A stretch of 64,000 nt of DNA. It comes from Balanoglossus misakiensis (Eukaryota; Hemichordata). Position 1 is the stretch's first letter; every line of letters begins with the position of its first letter. Where the stretch lies: positions 7,130,001 through 7,194,000 of the forward strand of contig CM082585.2 in the NCBI GenBank assembly GCA_040954595.2, read 5' to 3'. Under the pieces are notes generated by a model. The model had not been told where the DNA came from, did not search any database, and was given only the letters and a program-made list of their open reading frames with translations. Positions 46,731 to 58,798 of this stretch are shown in pieces. The position numbers and the translations under genes are program-made.

Positions 46731-49700
46731 ATGGTTTTTATCAAAAATTGAAGAAATTTCGAAATTCCGGGAAGTCGAAAAATTGTCATTTCTGGGTGAT
46801 TTTCATGAGCTATAACCCATGGTTTTTATCAAAAATTGAAGAAATTTCGAAATTCCGGGAAGTCGAAAAATGGTCATTTCTGGGTGATTTTCATGAGCTA
46901 TAACCCATGGTTTTTATCAAAAATTGAAGAAATTTCGAAATTCCGGGAAGTCGAAAAATGGTCATTTCTGGGTGATTTTCATGAGCTATAACCCATGGTT
47001 TTTATCAAAAATTGAAGAAATTTCGAAATTCCGGGAAGTCGAAAAATTGTCATTTCTGGGTGAGTTTTTCATGAGCTATAACCCATGGTTTTTATCAAAA
47101 ATTGAAGAAATTTCGAAATTCCGGGAAGTCGAAAAATTGTCATTTCTGGGTGATTTTCATGAGCTATAACCCATGGTTTTTATCAAAAATTGAAGAAATT
47201 TCGAAATTCCGGGAAGTCGAAAAATTGTCATTTCTGGGTGATTTTCATGAGCTATAACCCATGGTTTTTATCAAAAATTGAAGAAATTTCGAAATTCCGG
47301 GAAGTCGAAAAATGGTCATTTCTGGGTGATTTTCATGAGCTATAACCCATGGTTTTTATCAAAAATTGAAGAAATTTCGAAATTCCGGGAAGTCGAAAAA
47401 TTGTCATTTCTGGGTGATTTTCATGAGCTATAACCCATGGTTTTTATCAAAAATTGAAGAAATTTCGAAATTCCGGGAAGTCGAAAAATTGTCATTTCTG
47501 GGTGATTTTCATGAGCTATAACCCATGGTTTTTATCAAAAATCGAAGAAATTTCGAAATTGCGGGAAGTCGAAAAATTGTCATTTCTGGGTGATTTTCAT
47601 GAGCTATAACCCATGGTTTTTATCAAAAATTGAAGAAATTTCGAATTCCGGGAAGTCGAAAAATTGTCATTTCTGGGTGATTTTCATGAGCTATAACCCA
47701 TGGTTTTTATCAAAAATTGAAGAAATTTCGAAATTGCGGGAAGTCGAAAAATTGTCATTTCTGGGTGATTTTCATGAGCTATAACCCATGGTTTTTATCA
47801 AAAATTGAGAAATTTCGAAATTCCGGGAAGTCGACAAATTGTCATTTCTGGGTGATTTTCATGAGCTATAACCCATGGTTTTTATCAAAAATTGAAGAAA
47901 TTTCGAAATTCCGGGAAGTCGAAAAATTGTCATTTCTGGGTGATTTTCATGAGCTATAACCCATGGTTTTTATCAAAAATTGAAGAAATTTCGAAATTCC
48001 GGGAAGTCGAAAAATTGTCATTTCTGGGTGATTTTCATGAGCTATAACCCATGGTTTTTATCAAAAATTGAAGAAATTTCGAAATTCCGGGAAGTCGAAA
48101 AATTGTCATTTCTGGGTGATTTTCATGAGCTATAACCCATGGTTTTTATCAAAAATTGAAGAAATTTCGAAATTCCGGGAAGTCGAAAAATTGTCATTTC
48201 TGGGTGATTTTCATGAGCTATAACCCATGTTTTTATCAAAAATTGAAGAATTTCGAAATTCCGGGAAGTCGAAAAATTGTCATTTCTGGGTGATTTTCAT
48301 GAGCTATAACCCATGGTTTTTATCAAAAATTGAAGAAATTTCGAAATTCCGGGAAGTCGAAAAATTGTCATTTATGGGTGATTTTCATGAGCTATAACCT
48401 ATGGTTTTTATCAAAAATTGAAGAAATTTCGAAATTCCGGGAAGTCGAAAAATTGTCATTTCTGGGTGATTTTCATGAGCTATAACCCATGGTTTTTATC
48501 AAAAATTGAAGAAATTTCTAAATTCCGGGAAGTCGAAAAATTGTCATTTCTGGGTGATTTTCATGAGCTATAACCCATGGATTTTATCAAAAATTGAAGA
48601 AATTTCTAAATTCCGGGAAGTCGAAAAATTGTCATTTCTGGGTGATTTTCATGAGCTATAACCCATGGATTTTATCAAAAATTGAAGAAATTTCGAAATT
48701 CCGGGAAGTCGAAAAATTGTCATTTCCATGGTTTTTATCAAAAATTGAAGAAATTTCGAAATTCCGGGAAGTCGAAAAATTGTCATTTCTGGGTGATTTT
48801 CATGAGCTATAACCCATGGTTTTTATCAAAAATTGAAGAAATTTCGAAATTCCGGGAAGTCGAAAAATTGTCATTTCTGGGTGATTTTCATGAGCTATAA
48901 CCCATGGTTTTTATCAAAAATTGAAGAAATTTCGAAATTCCGGAAGTCGAAAAATTGTCATTTCTGGGTGATTTTTATGAGCTATAACCCATGGTTTTTA
49001 TCAAAAATTGAAGAAATTTCGAAATTCCGGGAAGTCGAAAAATTGTCATTTCTGGGTGATTTTCATGAGCTATAACCCATGGTTTTTATCAAAAATTGAA
49101 GAAATTTCGAAATTCCGGGAAGTCGAAAAATTGTCATTTCTGGGTGATTTTCATGAGCTATAACCCATGGTTTTTATCAAAAATTGAAGAAATTTCGAAA
49201 TTCCGGGAAGTCGAAAAATTGTCATTTCTGGGTGATTTTCATGAGCTATAACCCATGGTTTTTATCAAAAATTGAAGAAATCTCGAAATTCCGGGAAGTC
49301 GAAAAATTGTCATTTCTGGGTGATTTTCATGAGCTATAACCCATGGTTTTTATCAAAAATTGAAAAATCTCGAAATTCCGGGAAGTCGAAAAATTGTCAT
49401 TTCTGGGTGATTTTCATGAGCTATAACCCCTGGTTTTTATCAAAAATTGAAGAAATCTCGAAATTCCGGGAAGTCGAAAAATTGTCATTTCTGGGTGATT
49501 TTCATGAGCTATAACCCCTGGTTTTTATCAAAAATTGAAGAAATCTCGAAATTCCGGGAAGTCGAAAAATTGTCATTTCTGGGTGATTTTCATGAGCTAT
49601 AACCCATGGTTTTTATCAAAAATTGAAGAAATTTCTAAATTCCGGGAAGTCGAAAAATTGTCATTTCTGGGTGATTTTCATGAGCTATAACCCATGGTTT

Positions 49701-52700
49701 TTATCAAAAATTGAAGAAATTTCTAAATTCCGGGAAGTCGAAAAATTGTCATTTCTGGGTGATTTTCATGAGCTATAACCCATGGTTTTTATCAAATATT
49801 GAAGAAATTTCGAAATTCCGGGAAGTCGAAAAATTGTCATTTCTGGGTGATTTTCATGAGCTATAACCCATGGTTTTTATCAAAAATTGAAGAAATTTCG
49901 AAATTCCGGGAAGTCGAAAAATTGTCATTTCTGGGTGATTTTCATGAGCTATAACCCATGGTTTTTGTCAAAAATTGAAGAAATTTCGAAATTCCGGGAA
50001 GTCGAAAAATTGTCATTTCTGGGTGATTTTCATGAGCTATAACCCATGGTTTTTGTCAAAAATTGAAGAAATTTCGAAATTCCGGGAAGTCGAAAAATTG
50101 TCATTTCTGGGTGATTTTCATGAGCTATAACCCATGGTTTTTATCAAAAATTGAAGAAATTTCGAAATTCCGGGAAATCGAAAAATTGTCATTTCTGGGT
50201 GATTTTCATGAGCTATAACCCATGGTTTTTATCAAAAATTGAAGAAATTTCGAAATTCCGGGAAGTCGAAAAATTGTCATTTCTGGGTGATTTTCATGAG
50301 CTATAACCCATGGTTTTTATCAAAAATTGAAGAAATTTCGAAATTCCGGGAAGTCGAAAAATTGTCATTTCTGGGTGATTTTCATGAGCTATAACCCATG
50401 GTTTTTATCAAAAATTGAAGAAATTTCGAAATTCCGGGAAGTCGAAAAATTATCATATCTGGGTGATTTTCATGAGCTATAACCCATGGTTTTTATCAAA
50501 AATTGAAGAAATTTAGAAATTCCGGGAAGTCGAAAAATTGTCATTTCTGGGTGATTTTCATGAGCTATAACCCATGGTTTTTATCAAAAATTGAAGAAAT
50601 TTAGAAATTCCGGGAAGTCGAAAAATTGTCATTTCTGGGTGATTTTCATGAGCTATAACCCATGGTTTTTATCAAAAATTGAAGAAATTTCGAAATTCCG
50701 GGAAGTCGAAAAATTGTCATTTCTGGGTGATTTTCATGAGCTATAACCCATGGTTTTTATCAAAAATTGAAGAAATTTCGAAATTCCGGGAAGTCGAAAA
50801 ATTGTCATTTCTGGGTGATTTTCATGAGCTATAACCCATGGTTTTTATCAAAAATTGAAGAAATTTCGAAATTCCGGGAAGTCGAAAAATTGTCATTTCT
50901 GGGTGATTTTCATGAGCTATAACCCATGGTTTTTATCAAAAATTGAAGAAATTTCGAAATTCCGGGAAGTCGAAAAATTGTCATTTCTGGGTGATTTTCA
51001 TGAGCTATAACCCATGGTTTTTATCAAAAATTGAAGAAATTTCGAAATTCCGGGAAGTCGAAAAATTGTCATTTCTGGGCGATTTTCATGAGCTATAACC
51101 CATGGTTTTTATCAAAAATTGAAGAAATTTCGAAATTCCGGGAAGTCGAAAAATTGTCATTTCTGGGTGATTTTCATGAGCTATAACCCATGGTTTTTAT
51201 CAAAAATTGAAGAAATTTCGAAATTCCGGGAAGTGGAAAAATTGTCATTTCTGGACGATTTCCATGAGCTATAACCCATGGTTTTTTATCAAAAATTTAA
51301 GAAATTTCGAAATTCCCGGAAGTCGAAAAATTGTCATTTCTGTACGATTTTCATGAGCTATAACCCATGGTTTTTTATCAAAAATTGAAGAAATTTCGAA
51401 ATTCCGGGAAGTCGAAAAATTGTCATTTCTGGACGATTTTCATGAGCTATAACCCATGGTTTTTATCAAAAATTGAAGAAATTTCGAAATTCCGGGAAGT
51501 CGAAAAATTGTCATTTCTGGGTGATTTTCATGAGCTATAACCCATGGTTTTTATCAAAAATTGAAGAAATTTCGAAATTGCGGGAAGTCGAAAAATTGTC
51601 ATTTCTGGGTGATTTTCATGAGCTATAACCCATGGTTTTTATCAAAAATTGAAGAAATTTCGAAATTGCGGGAAGTCGAAAAATTGTCATTTCTGGGTGA
51701 TTTTCATGAGCTATAACCCATGGTTTTTATCAAAAATTGAAGAAATTTCGAAATTCCGGGAAGTCGAAAAATTGTCATTTCTGGGTGATTTTCATGAGCT
51801 ATAACCCATGGTTTTTATCAAAAATTGAAGAAATTTCGAAATTCCGGGAAGTCGAAAAATTGTCATTTCTGGGTGATTTTCATGAGCTATAACCCATGGT
51901 TTTTATCAAAAATTGAAGAAATTTCGAAATTCCGGGAAGTCGAAAAATTGTCATTTCTGGGTGATTTTCATGAGCTATAACCCATGGTTTTTATCAAAAA
52001 TTGAAGAAATTTCGAAATTCCGGGAAGTCGAAAAATTGTCATTTCTGGGTGATTTTCATGAGCTATAACCCATGGTTTTTATCAAAAATTGAAGAAATTT
52101 CGAAATTCCGGGAAGTCGAAAAATTGTCATTTCTGGGTGATTTTCATGAGCTATAACCCATGGTTTTTATCAAAAATTGAAGAAATTTCGAAATTCCGGG
52201 AAGTCGAAAAATTGTCATTTCTGGGTGATTTTCATGAGCTATAACCCATGGTTTTTATCAAAAATTGAAGAAATTTCGAAATTCCGGGAAGTCGAAAAAT
52301 TGTCATTTCTGGGTGATTTTCATGAGCTATAACCCATGGTTTTTATCAAAAATTGAAGAAATTTTGAAATTGCGGGAAGTCGAAAAATTATCATTTCTGG
52401 GTGATTTTCATGAGCTATAACCCGTGATTTTTATCAAAAATTGAAGAAATTTTGAAATTGCGGGAAGTCGAAAAATTATCATTTCTGGGTGATTTTCATG
52501 AGCTATAACCCATGATTTTTATCAAAAATTGAAGAAATTTTGAAATTGCGGGAAGTCGAAAAATTGTCATTTCTGGACGATTTTCATGAGCTATAACCCA
52601 TGCTTTTTATCAAAAATTGAAGAAATTTCGAAATTCCGGGAAGTCGAAAAATTGTCATTTCTGGACGATTTTCATGAGCTATAACCCATGATTTTTATCA

Positions 52701-52731
52701 AAAATTGAAGAAATTTTGAAATTCCGGGAAG

Positions 52732-53850
52732 ACCATTTATCGATTTTGCGAAATCTCAAAAATGACCATTTTTCGACTTTTTGAAATCTCAAAATTTCGT
52801 CCATTTTTGAAAAAAATCATCGGTTATAGCTCATGAAAATCATCAAAAAATGACCATTTTTCGACTTTGCGAAATCTCAGAATTTCGTCGATTTTTGATA
52901 AATATGGGTTATAGCTCATGAAAATCATCAAAAAATGACCATTTTTCGACTTTGCGAAATCTCAAAATTTCGTCGATTTTTTTAAAAAAAATCATGGGTT
53001 ATAGCTCAAGAAAACCATCAAAAAATGACCATTTTTCGACTTTGCGAAATCTCAAAATTTCGTCCATTTTTGAAAAAAAATCATGGGTTATAGCTCATGA
53101 AAATCATCCAAAAATGACCATTTTTTGACTTTACGAAATCTCAAAATTTCGTCCATTTTTGAAAAAAACATGGGTTATAGCTCATGGAAATCATCCAAAA
53201 ATGACCAATTTTCAACTTTGCGAAATCTCAAAATTTCGTCGATTTTTGAAAAAAATCATGGGTTATAGCTCATGAAAATCATCAAAAATTGACCATTTTT
53301 CGACTTTGCGAAATCTCAAAATTTCGTTGATGTTTGAAAAAAATCATGGGTTATAGCTCATGAAAATCATCAAAAAATGACAATTTTTCGACTTTGCGAA
53401 ATCTCAAAATTTCGTCGATTTTTGAACAAAAATCATGGGTTATAGCTCATGAAAATCATCAAAAAATGACCATTTTTCGACTTTGAAAATTTTCGAAAAT
53501 TCTTCATTTTCGATAAAAATCATGGGTTATAGCTCATGAAAATCATCAAAAAATGACCATTTTTCGACTTTGCGAAATCTCAAAATTTCGACGATTTTTG
53601 AAAAAAAATCATGGGTTATAGCTCATGAAAATCATCAAAAATTGACAATTTTTCGACAATTTGAAATCTCAAAATTTCGACGATTTTTGAAAAAAATCAT
53701 GGGTTATAGCTCATGAAAATCATCAAAAAATGACCATTTTTCGACTTTGAAAATTTTCGAAAATTCTTCATTTTTGATAAAAATCATGGGTTATAGCTCA
53801 TGAAAATAATCAAAAAATGACCATTTTTCGACTTTGCGAAATCTCAAAAC
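52732..53850 (-). repeat. Diverged satellite units in inverted orientation, right flank (about 12-13 units)
   Basis: Twelve occurrences of a TAGCTCA(T/A)G block at roughly 85-90-base spacing, in the opposite orientation to the core. Typical units carry CCATTTTTCGACTTTGCG, AAATCTCAAAATTTCG and ATCATGGGTTATAGCTCATG. Two units (around 53480-53525 and 53750-53790) instead carry TTTTCGAAAATTCTTCATTT and GATAAAAATCATGGG, closer to the core sequence. The units differ from one another far more than core units do. Confidence 0.92.
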
Positions 53851-54590
53851 GCATTTTGTTTGAGTGTTAAAGCGCAGCAAAATATGCCTCGTGCGTTTTC
53901 TAGCCTGCGTGCGTTTATTTGATGTCGAGAACAATTATTATATTTGACGAAAATACTGTATAATGGACAAGCTACCGGAATTCCCCGTTTACCGGAAAAC
54001 GCTATCACGCGAGCCGAGATAATCTTGGTCAGAACATTACTGCTCTTAGAATGTTCGATGCTATGCGTCTCGAGATAATCATTATAACTGCACTCACCAA
54101 ATGCTCTGTCGATGTTTATCTAAGAATCACGCATCGAACATTACAGGCCCTGATTACGTCGAGGGGAGTGGCCCTCATACGATAAATCTCGATTTCACGT
54201 TTACTTATACCAACCACTACATCAGAGTAATTACCGTTTCTTATCGAATTTCGATTTGGACTTTTTCACTGATAATTGTCTCTCGTTACGTCACGTGGTG
54301 CTGTCCGCTTAGATACATGAGGATAGTGTACATGACATTGATTCGTGGGATTTTGAATCAGGCGATGGGCAGGCTAATATTGAACTTGCCAAGTAGGTCA
54401 AATTTTCCATAACTGCACTGAAGGGAAGACCCGGGAATCATACGCGCCCCGCGTTTGTGTACACAGCTGTACGTTGGATCTTTTCAATCGTCGTTATTAA
54501 TCTCATAACCTGTATAATGGGACCCGAGTTGGTGATCATATCGAGCGTCCGAGAAAAGGGTGTGTGTTTTTCGACACACAGACACGGGAG

Positions 54591-54615
54591 CATCATCATC
54601 ATCATCATCATCATC
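54591..54615. repeat. (CAT)n microsatellite
   Basis: Eight CAT units in a row. The same trinucleotide class (GAT/ATC) forms the larger tracts at 18.4 and 56.3 kb. Confidence 0.9.
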
Positions 54616-56286
54616 GCCTGATCGGGGTTAGGCACGTACGAGCAAGGGAGAATCTCTCGGTGTAACGTTTCTGGGTTTCCGCCCCGACGCTTCTGCAAAT
54701 CGATCCCCGCCAAGGCACGGGTGATGAATCGAACAATGATGGGGAAGACAAACACGGATTAATGCTACCGATACAGGTATCATCGGTTGAATGACAATGT
54801 CTTGCAAAGTGCCTGCAAACTGGAGTAGACTTGCTCTTGTGTGACTGCACGACTCACACGTCACGCGAAAAACCTTCGTAGGTTGAGTGGGGAAGCGAGT
54901 TTTAAGCGATCAACATTTTATCGAGGCGGAGAAACGTGTGGTGTCGATCAGGTTTGTTGCTTACGAGTTCACAACGTTACGCGAAGTTTTCCTGGCTAGG
55001 GGGGAGGTTGCGGACCACAAAAGACACTTTTAGTTTCATTTTTTTAATCTGAATATGCTCACTGGCGAATTCTAACAATCTGCGGCCACCCAGTGGATGA
55101 GAAGCCATTGTTTTCCCGAAGAAGATTCTCTAGGTGTTTTTGCACACACCTGGTGTCGAGGGAGAACCGACCCAGGCGTCCACATGTCTTAATTAACCCT
55201 GTTGGGAAATCCGCGTCGTCTTTGCACACTGCCCGCAATGGCAAAACACACTGACAGAGCGGTGGAGGGTAATTTCTGCTCAATTGCGACCAGCTCCATC
55301 GACCAGTGACCTCTGGTAGCCGCGCTGTTTTCTTGAAGCTGTGGGAGAGAGAGAGAAAGAAAGAAAAACAAATTGTGACGTCGAATGAACAGTGTGGCGT
55401 GCGTTGGAACCGTACCGACGGGTAACGGACACGAAAACCGCAACTGAGATGTGGATGCTTGCTTCCACAGAAGTATTTTTGCTACAGAATCTGTGTGAAC
55501 CAGACCCCTCGCTACCGCTTGGAAATTAAACCACCATCGAGTGCATGATTCCAGGTAGGTCTGGCGTGGCAACTCAATTGTTGAGTCCATCCGCTAGCGT
55601 GCGCGCCTCTTCTCTTCCCACATTGGCGTGAAATCGAATCACGCAGATCAATTATGGACTTCCTAATATGTCCTTTTCACATCTATAGTGGGGTGAATAT
55701 CACATTTAGATCCCTGAATACCTTCCGTCATTTAATCACTCACGAAATTGAATCCGTCACGATCGTGAAACGCGACTGCACGTTAAAAGTGAACGTGAGG
55801 CCACTCCGACCTTGCAGTGAACTTTTTTTTTACTTCATGTCATAAAATAATGTGGCACACATATAGCAAGTCATAAGACAAGAACAACAGTTTATTTTTC
55901 ACATAACGTCAGTTTGATGTCACGTGTCAAAGGATGTCGATGTGATGTTCAAGTTCAAGTTTTACCACTGCGGGCTTCGTAAGGCGTACCGGAGATAAGT
56001 ATAGAATGTTATTCAGCCAAGAAATTTGAGGTTGATAGTACGTGGTTATAAACCTAACACGCTGCCGAATTTTATTTGGCAAAGAAATTTGCCTCAAATC
56101 TAATACGTTCTCTGTTTAGGTTCGCATGATCCTCACAATTATGCGCGGTAAAGGGGCAACGTCATCCGATTCTTGACATTCAATTGTGGTTATTTTAGTC
56201 TGTTTTGATAGGTTACTTATGTTGTTCTGCTCACTGAGATAGACTCAATTTCAGGCCGTCACAAACAAAACTCACACTCTGAAAAG

Positions 56287-56476
<190 letters not shown>

Positions 56477-56878
56477 TCGACTCTTATTAAAACATCCACG
56501 ATGCTGTGTTTTTTCCTATCGACGCCTTTAAACGTTTCAGCAGAAAGATTCCTTATTGATAAATCAATGGAAAGGTGTGACACACAAGAGAATAATGAGA
56601 CATATCCGTGGGTGTGTTATTTGTCAAAAACGCAATTTTTAGACGGAAATATTTCTAAATTTAGATGTATGTAATAACCGCGGTCAAATTTTCTGAATCG
56701 GCTTGTGTTGTACAGGCACTACAAATAAACTCGAACATCGAAAGAATCGATTGAGTACCATTAGTTGGACGATCCAATTGCGCATATCCATAATGGCAAA
56801 TGATTTATCATCGATATTCATCATGCGATATCTGTGAATCGTTTACAATGCGCAGCGTGTCTGCGCAGTGAACAACAT

Positions 56879-56889
56879 GGGGGGGGGGG
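56879..56889. repeat. G homopolymer
   Basis: Eleven consecutive G bases in intergenic DNA. Confidence 0.9.
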
Positions 56890-57476
56890 TGAAGGAATAC
56901 TCTCCGCAGATCGTGAGGAGTCGAAACATATACGTTTTCTATACGTACATAGGCTATTCCTAAAAGAAACATCTGATATGACTGTGGACAACAGTTAAAG
57001 TCCCATGACCTGCCAAATTTCACGTATACAGGGCTGTATAAGCTTATCAGAAAAAAAAATCCCGGGTACATGTAGATATATCGTGTTCTACCTTGGATCA
57101 TCAATAGTATCTTTGAAACGTTTGCGGCGAGTCCGGCCAGAATGATGATCGCAGATAGATGCTTATCTCCTTACTCGGTAAATTGCAGCTCAGGTGCAGA
57201 CGTTGCTTTTATGATTAAGAGCGTCCATGAGGCCATTTATCTTTGTTTCGACTGTTTCCAAGGACATTGTGATCTTCCGGTTGTCGCTCGAAATAAAATA
57301 AAACTCGTGTTTCCGTGTGGCATTGACTGTGGTACACACGATTTCAGCTTCGGACGCCGTTTCTTAAAGTTAATACGTTCGTTTTATTGTTGAGTACAAA
57401 CCGATCCATTAGTGTGTTTGTGTATCAAACAGACCTGATCATCAAAATGAACGTTGCCCAATTCTTTGGAGAGACG

Positions 57477-57560
57477 AGGGGGCTGAGAGACAGTCAGGTA
57501 GGAAAGCAGAGAGAGCGAGAGAGGGGGGAGGAGGGAGGGGGAGACAGACAGGTAGGTACA
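57477..57560. repeat. GA-rich low-complexity tract
   Basis: Purine-rich stretch with GAGA and GGGAGG motifs, followed by AGACAGACAGGTAGGTA-type tetranucleotides. Confidence 0.75.
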
Positions 57561-58140
57561 TGTATATAGATGATGGGTAGAGAAAGATGAGCAGATAGTC
57601 AGACAGACATGCAGACATGAAGGTAGAGAGATTGGCAGCTGAATCTATGACATTAAACGGGTACTAAAAATAGAATATGTTGTTCTGTCACAAACTATCA
57701 GCTTACTGGTGACGGGGCGCGACGTTACAACTTTATACCCGATATGTCTTTGTTCTAAGGCCTGTTTCATTAAAATATCTGATTCCCTTATCTATTGAGG
57801 TAACATTTCTTAGGTAAACAACGCCATCGTCTGGTTTACCCACTCAGTCTGCCACGCATTTTGATACCACCTGTCTGTTTAGTATCAGAATATATTGCCG
57901 GTCACGGAATATTAAAATGATAGGAGGCGAGTTCACCGAATTCTGTGCTGAGAACGCACGTGGTGTTAAGGCATTCTCAATGCTTAGTTTATAATATGTG
58001 GAGAGTTCAGTAGACGTAGATGAGTAAAACTGTAGTACTTGGAGTAACATCGTATCTTCCCCTACATGAGGTGAGTGTTGGCGTAAGGTTTTGTGACGTT
58101 TAAGCCATTCTAGTGATCACATATAGACTTATATCGTAGC

Positions 58141-58195
58141 AATGCCTGCCTGCCTGTCTGTCCGTCTGCCTGTCTGCAAGCCCGCCCGTCCGCCT
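58141..58195. repeat. (CTGC/CTGT)n low-complexity tract
   Basis: Imperfect tetranucleotide run of TGCC, TGTC and CGTC units. Confidence 0.8.
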
Positions 58196-58798
58196 ATATC
58201 TATGTCTGTGGCGTCGATATCTCAAGAACTGCAGGTCCAATTTGAACCAAAGTTAGTGGACAGATACAATTTGAGAGTGGTAAGAACAGATTAGATATAA
58301 GTGGGCAAGGCGCGCGTACGAGGATGAAACTTTTACTGGTAATGATTGTATATGGAAAATACGATGGCAGTATTGACGTTTAGGCAGACTTAATTCATTA
58401 TAAATTTGATGAAACTTCAAAAGTGTTCTCACAAATGTGAATCTGGTACTATGGTAGAGTGCCTGCCATAAAGCAATCTGCGGCCATAGGCCTATTGGTT
58501 CAAGAATTGGCGTACATGTGTACATCACTGTCTTTGAACCAAGTTTGAACGAAATCAGTTGATTCAGGCGCTGGGTAGCTGGCAGCCATATTGGTTTGTG
58601 CTGTAAAAGAAACTGATAGGCATTTGCGCATCATTGTACATTGTCTGTCTATCGTTATTTCCTCCGGTGTTAATGTGTTGCGAATATACCCTAAATGGAT
58701 TGTGCCTAAGAATCCTGACGAAACACTATCTCCAGCGTCTGTCTTTAGTGACATGAGCTGTCGACAATGAATATAACGTTACGTTTCCTTTCCTACAG

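Larger units (their letters stand above)
25045..52731 (+). repeat. Core satellite array, 88-bp unit, about 314 head-to-tail copies
   Basis: Counting from GTCATTTCTGGG to the next occurrence gives 88 bases (for example 25151 to 25239), and the register holds for kilobases. Each unit holds the block TTTTCATGAGCTATAACC next to CCATGG, a 12-bp palindrome AATTTCGAAATT, and CCGGGAAGTCGAAAAA. Units differ mainly at a few positions: AATTGAAG/AATCGAAG, TTTCG/TTTAG, GGGTG/GGGCG, AGTCG/AGACG and TTGTC/TGGTC. The edges are more diverged (GGACGATTT types from 51.2 kb, TTTTGAAATTGCGG types from 52.3 kb). Because 88 is not a multiple of 3, open frames across it shift each unit and mean nothing. Confidence 0.98.

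Noticed and set aside
32595-49514. Many plus-strand open frames of 60-138 codons reading repeats of CHFWVIFMSYNPWFLSKIEE
   Set aside because: They are translations of the 88-bp satellite. The unit is not a multiple of three, each unit carries a stop in one frame, and the longer frames exist only where single-base indels shift the phase.
25045-52731. Regular repeats suggestive of a CRISPR array
   Set aside because: Units are contiguous with no unique spacers, the unit is 88 bases, and the surroundings are eukaryotic.
55189-55590. 133-codon minus-strand open frame
   Set aside because: No recognisable domain or splice context, and part of it reads through a GA-rich run. Kept as unsupported.
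57142-57393. 83-codon Cys-containing plus-strand frame
   Set aside because: Starts with Met-Met-Ile-Ala and has several cysteines but no signal peptide, no splice sites and no known spacing. Likely chance.
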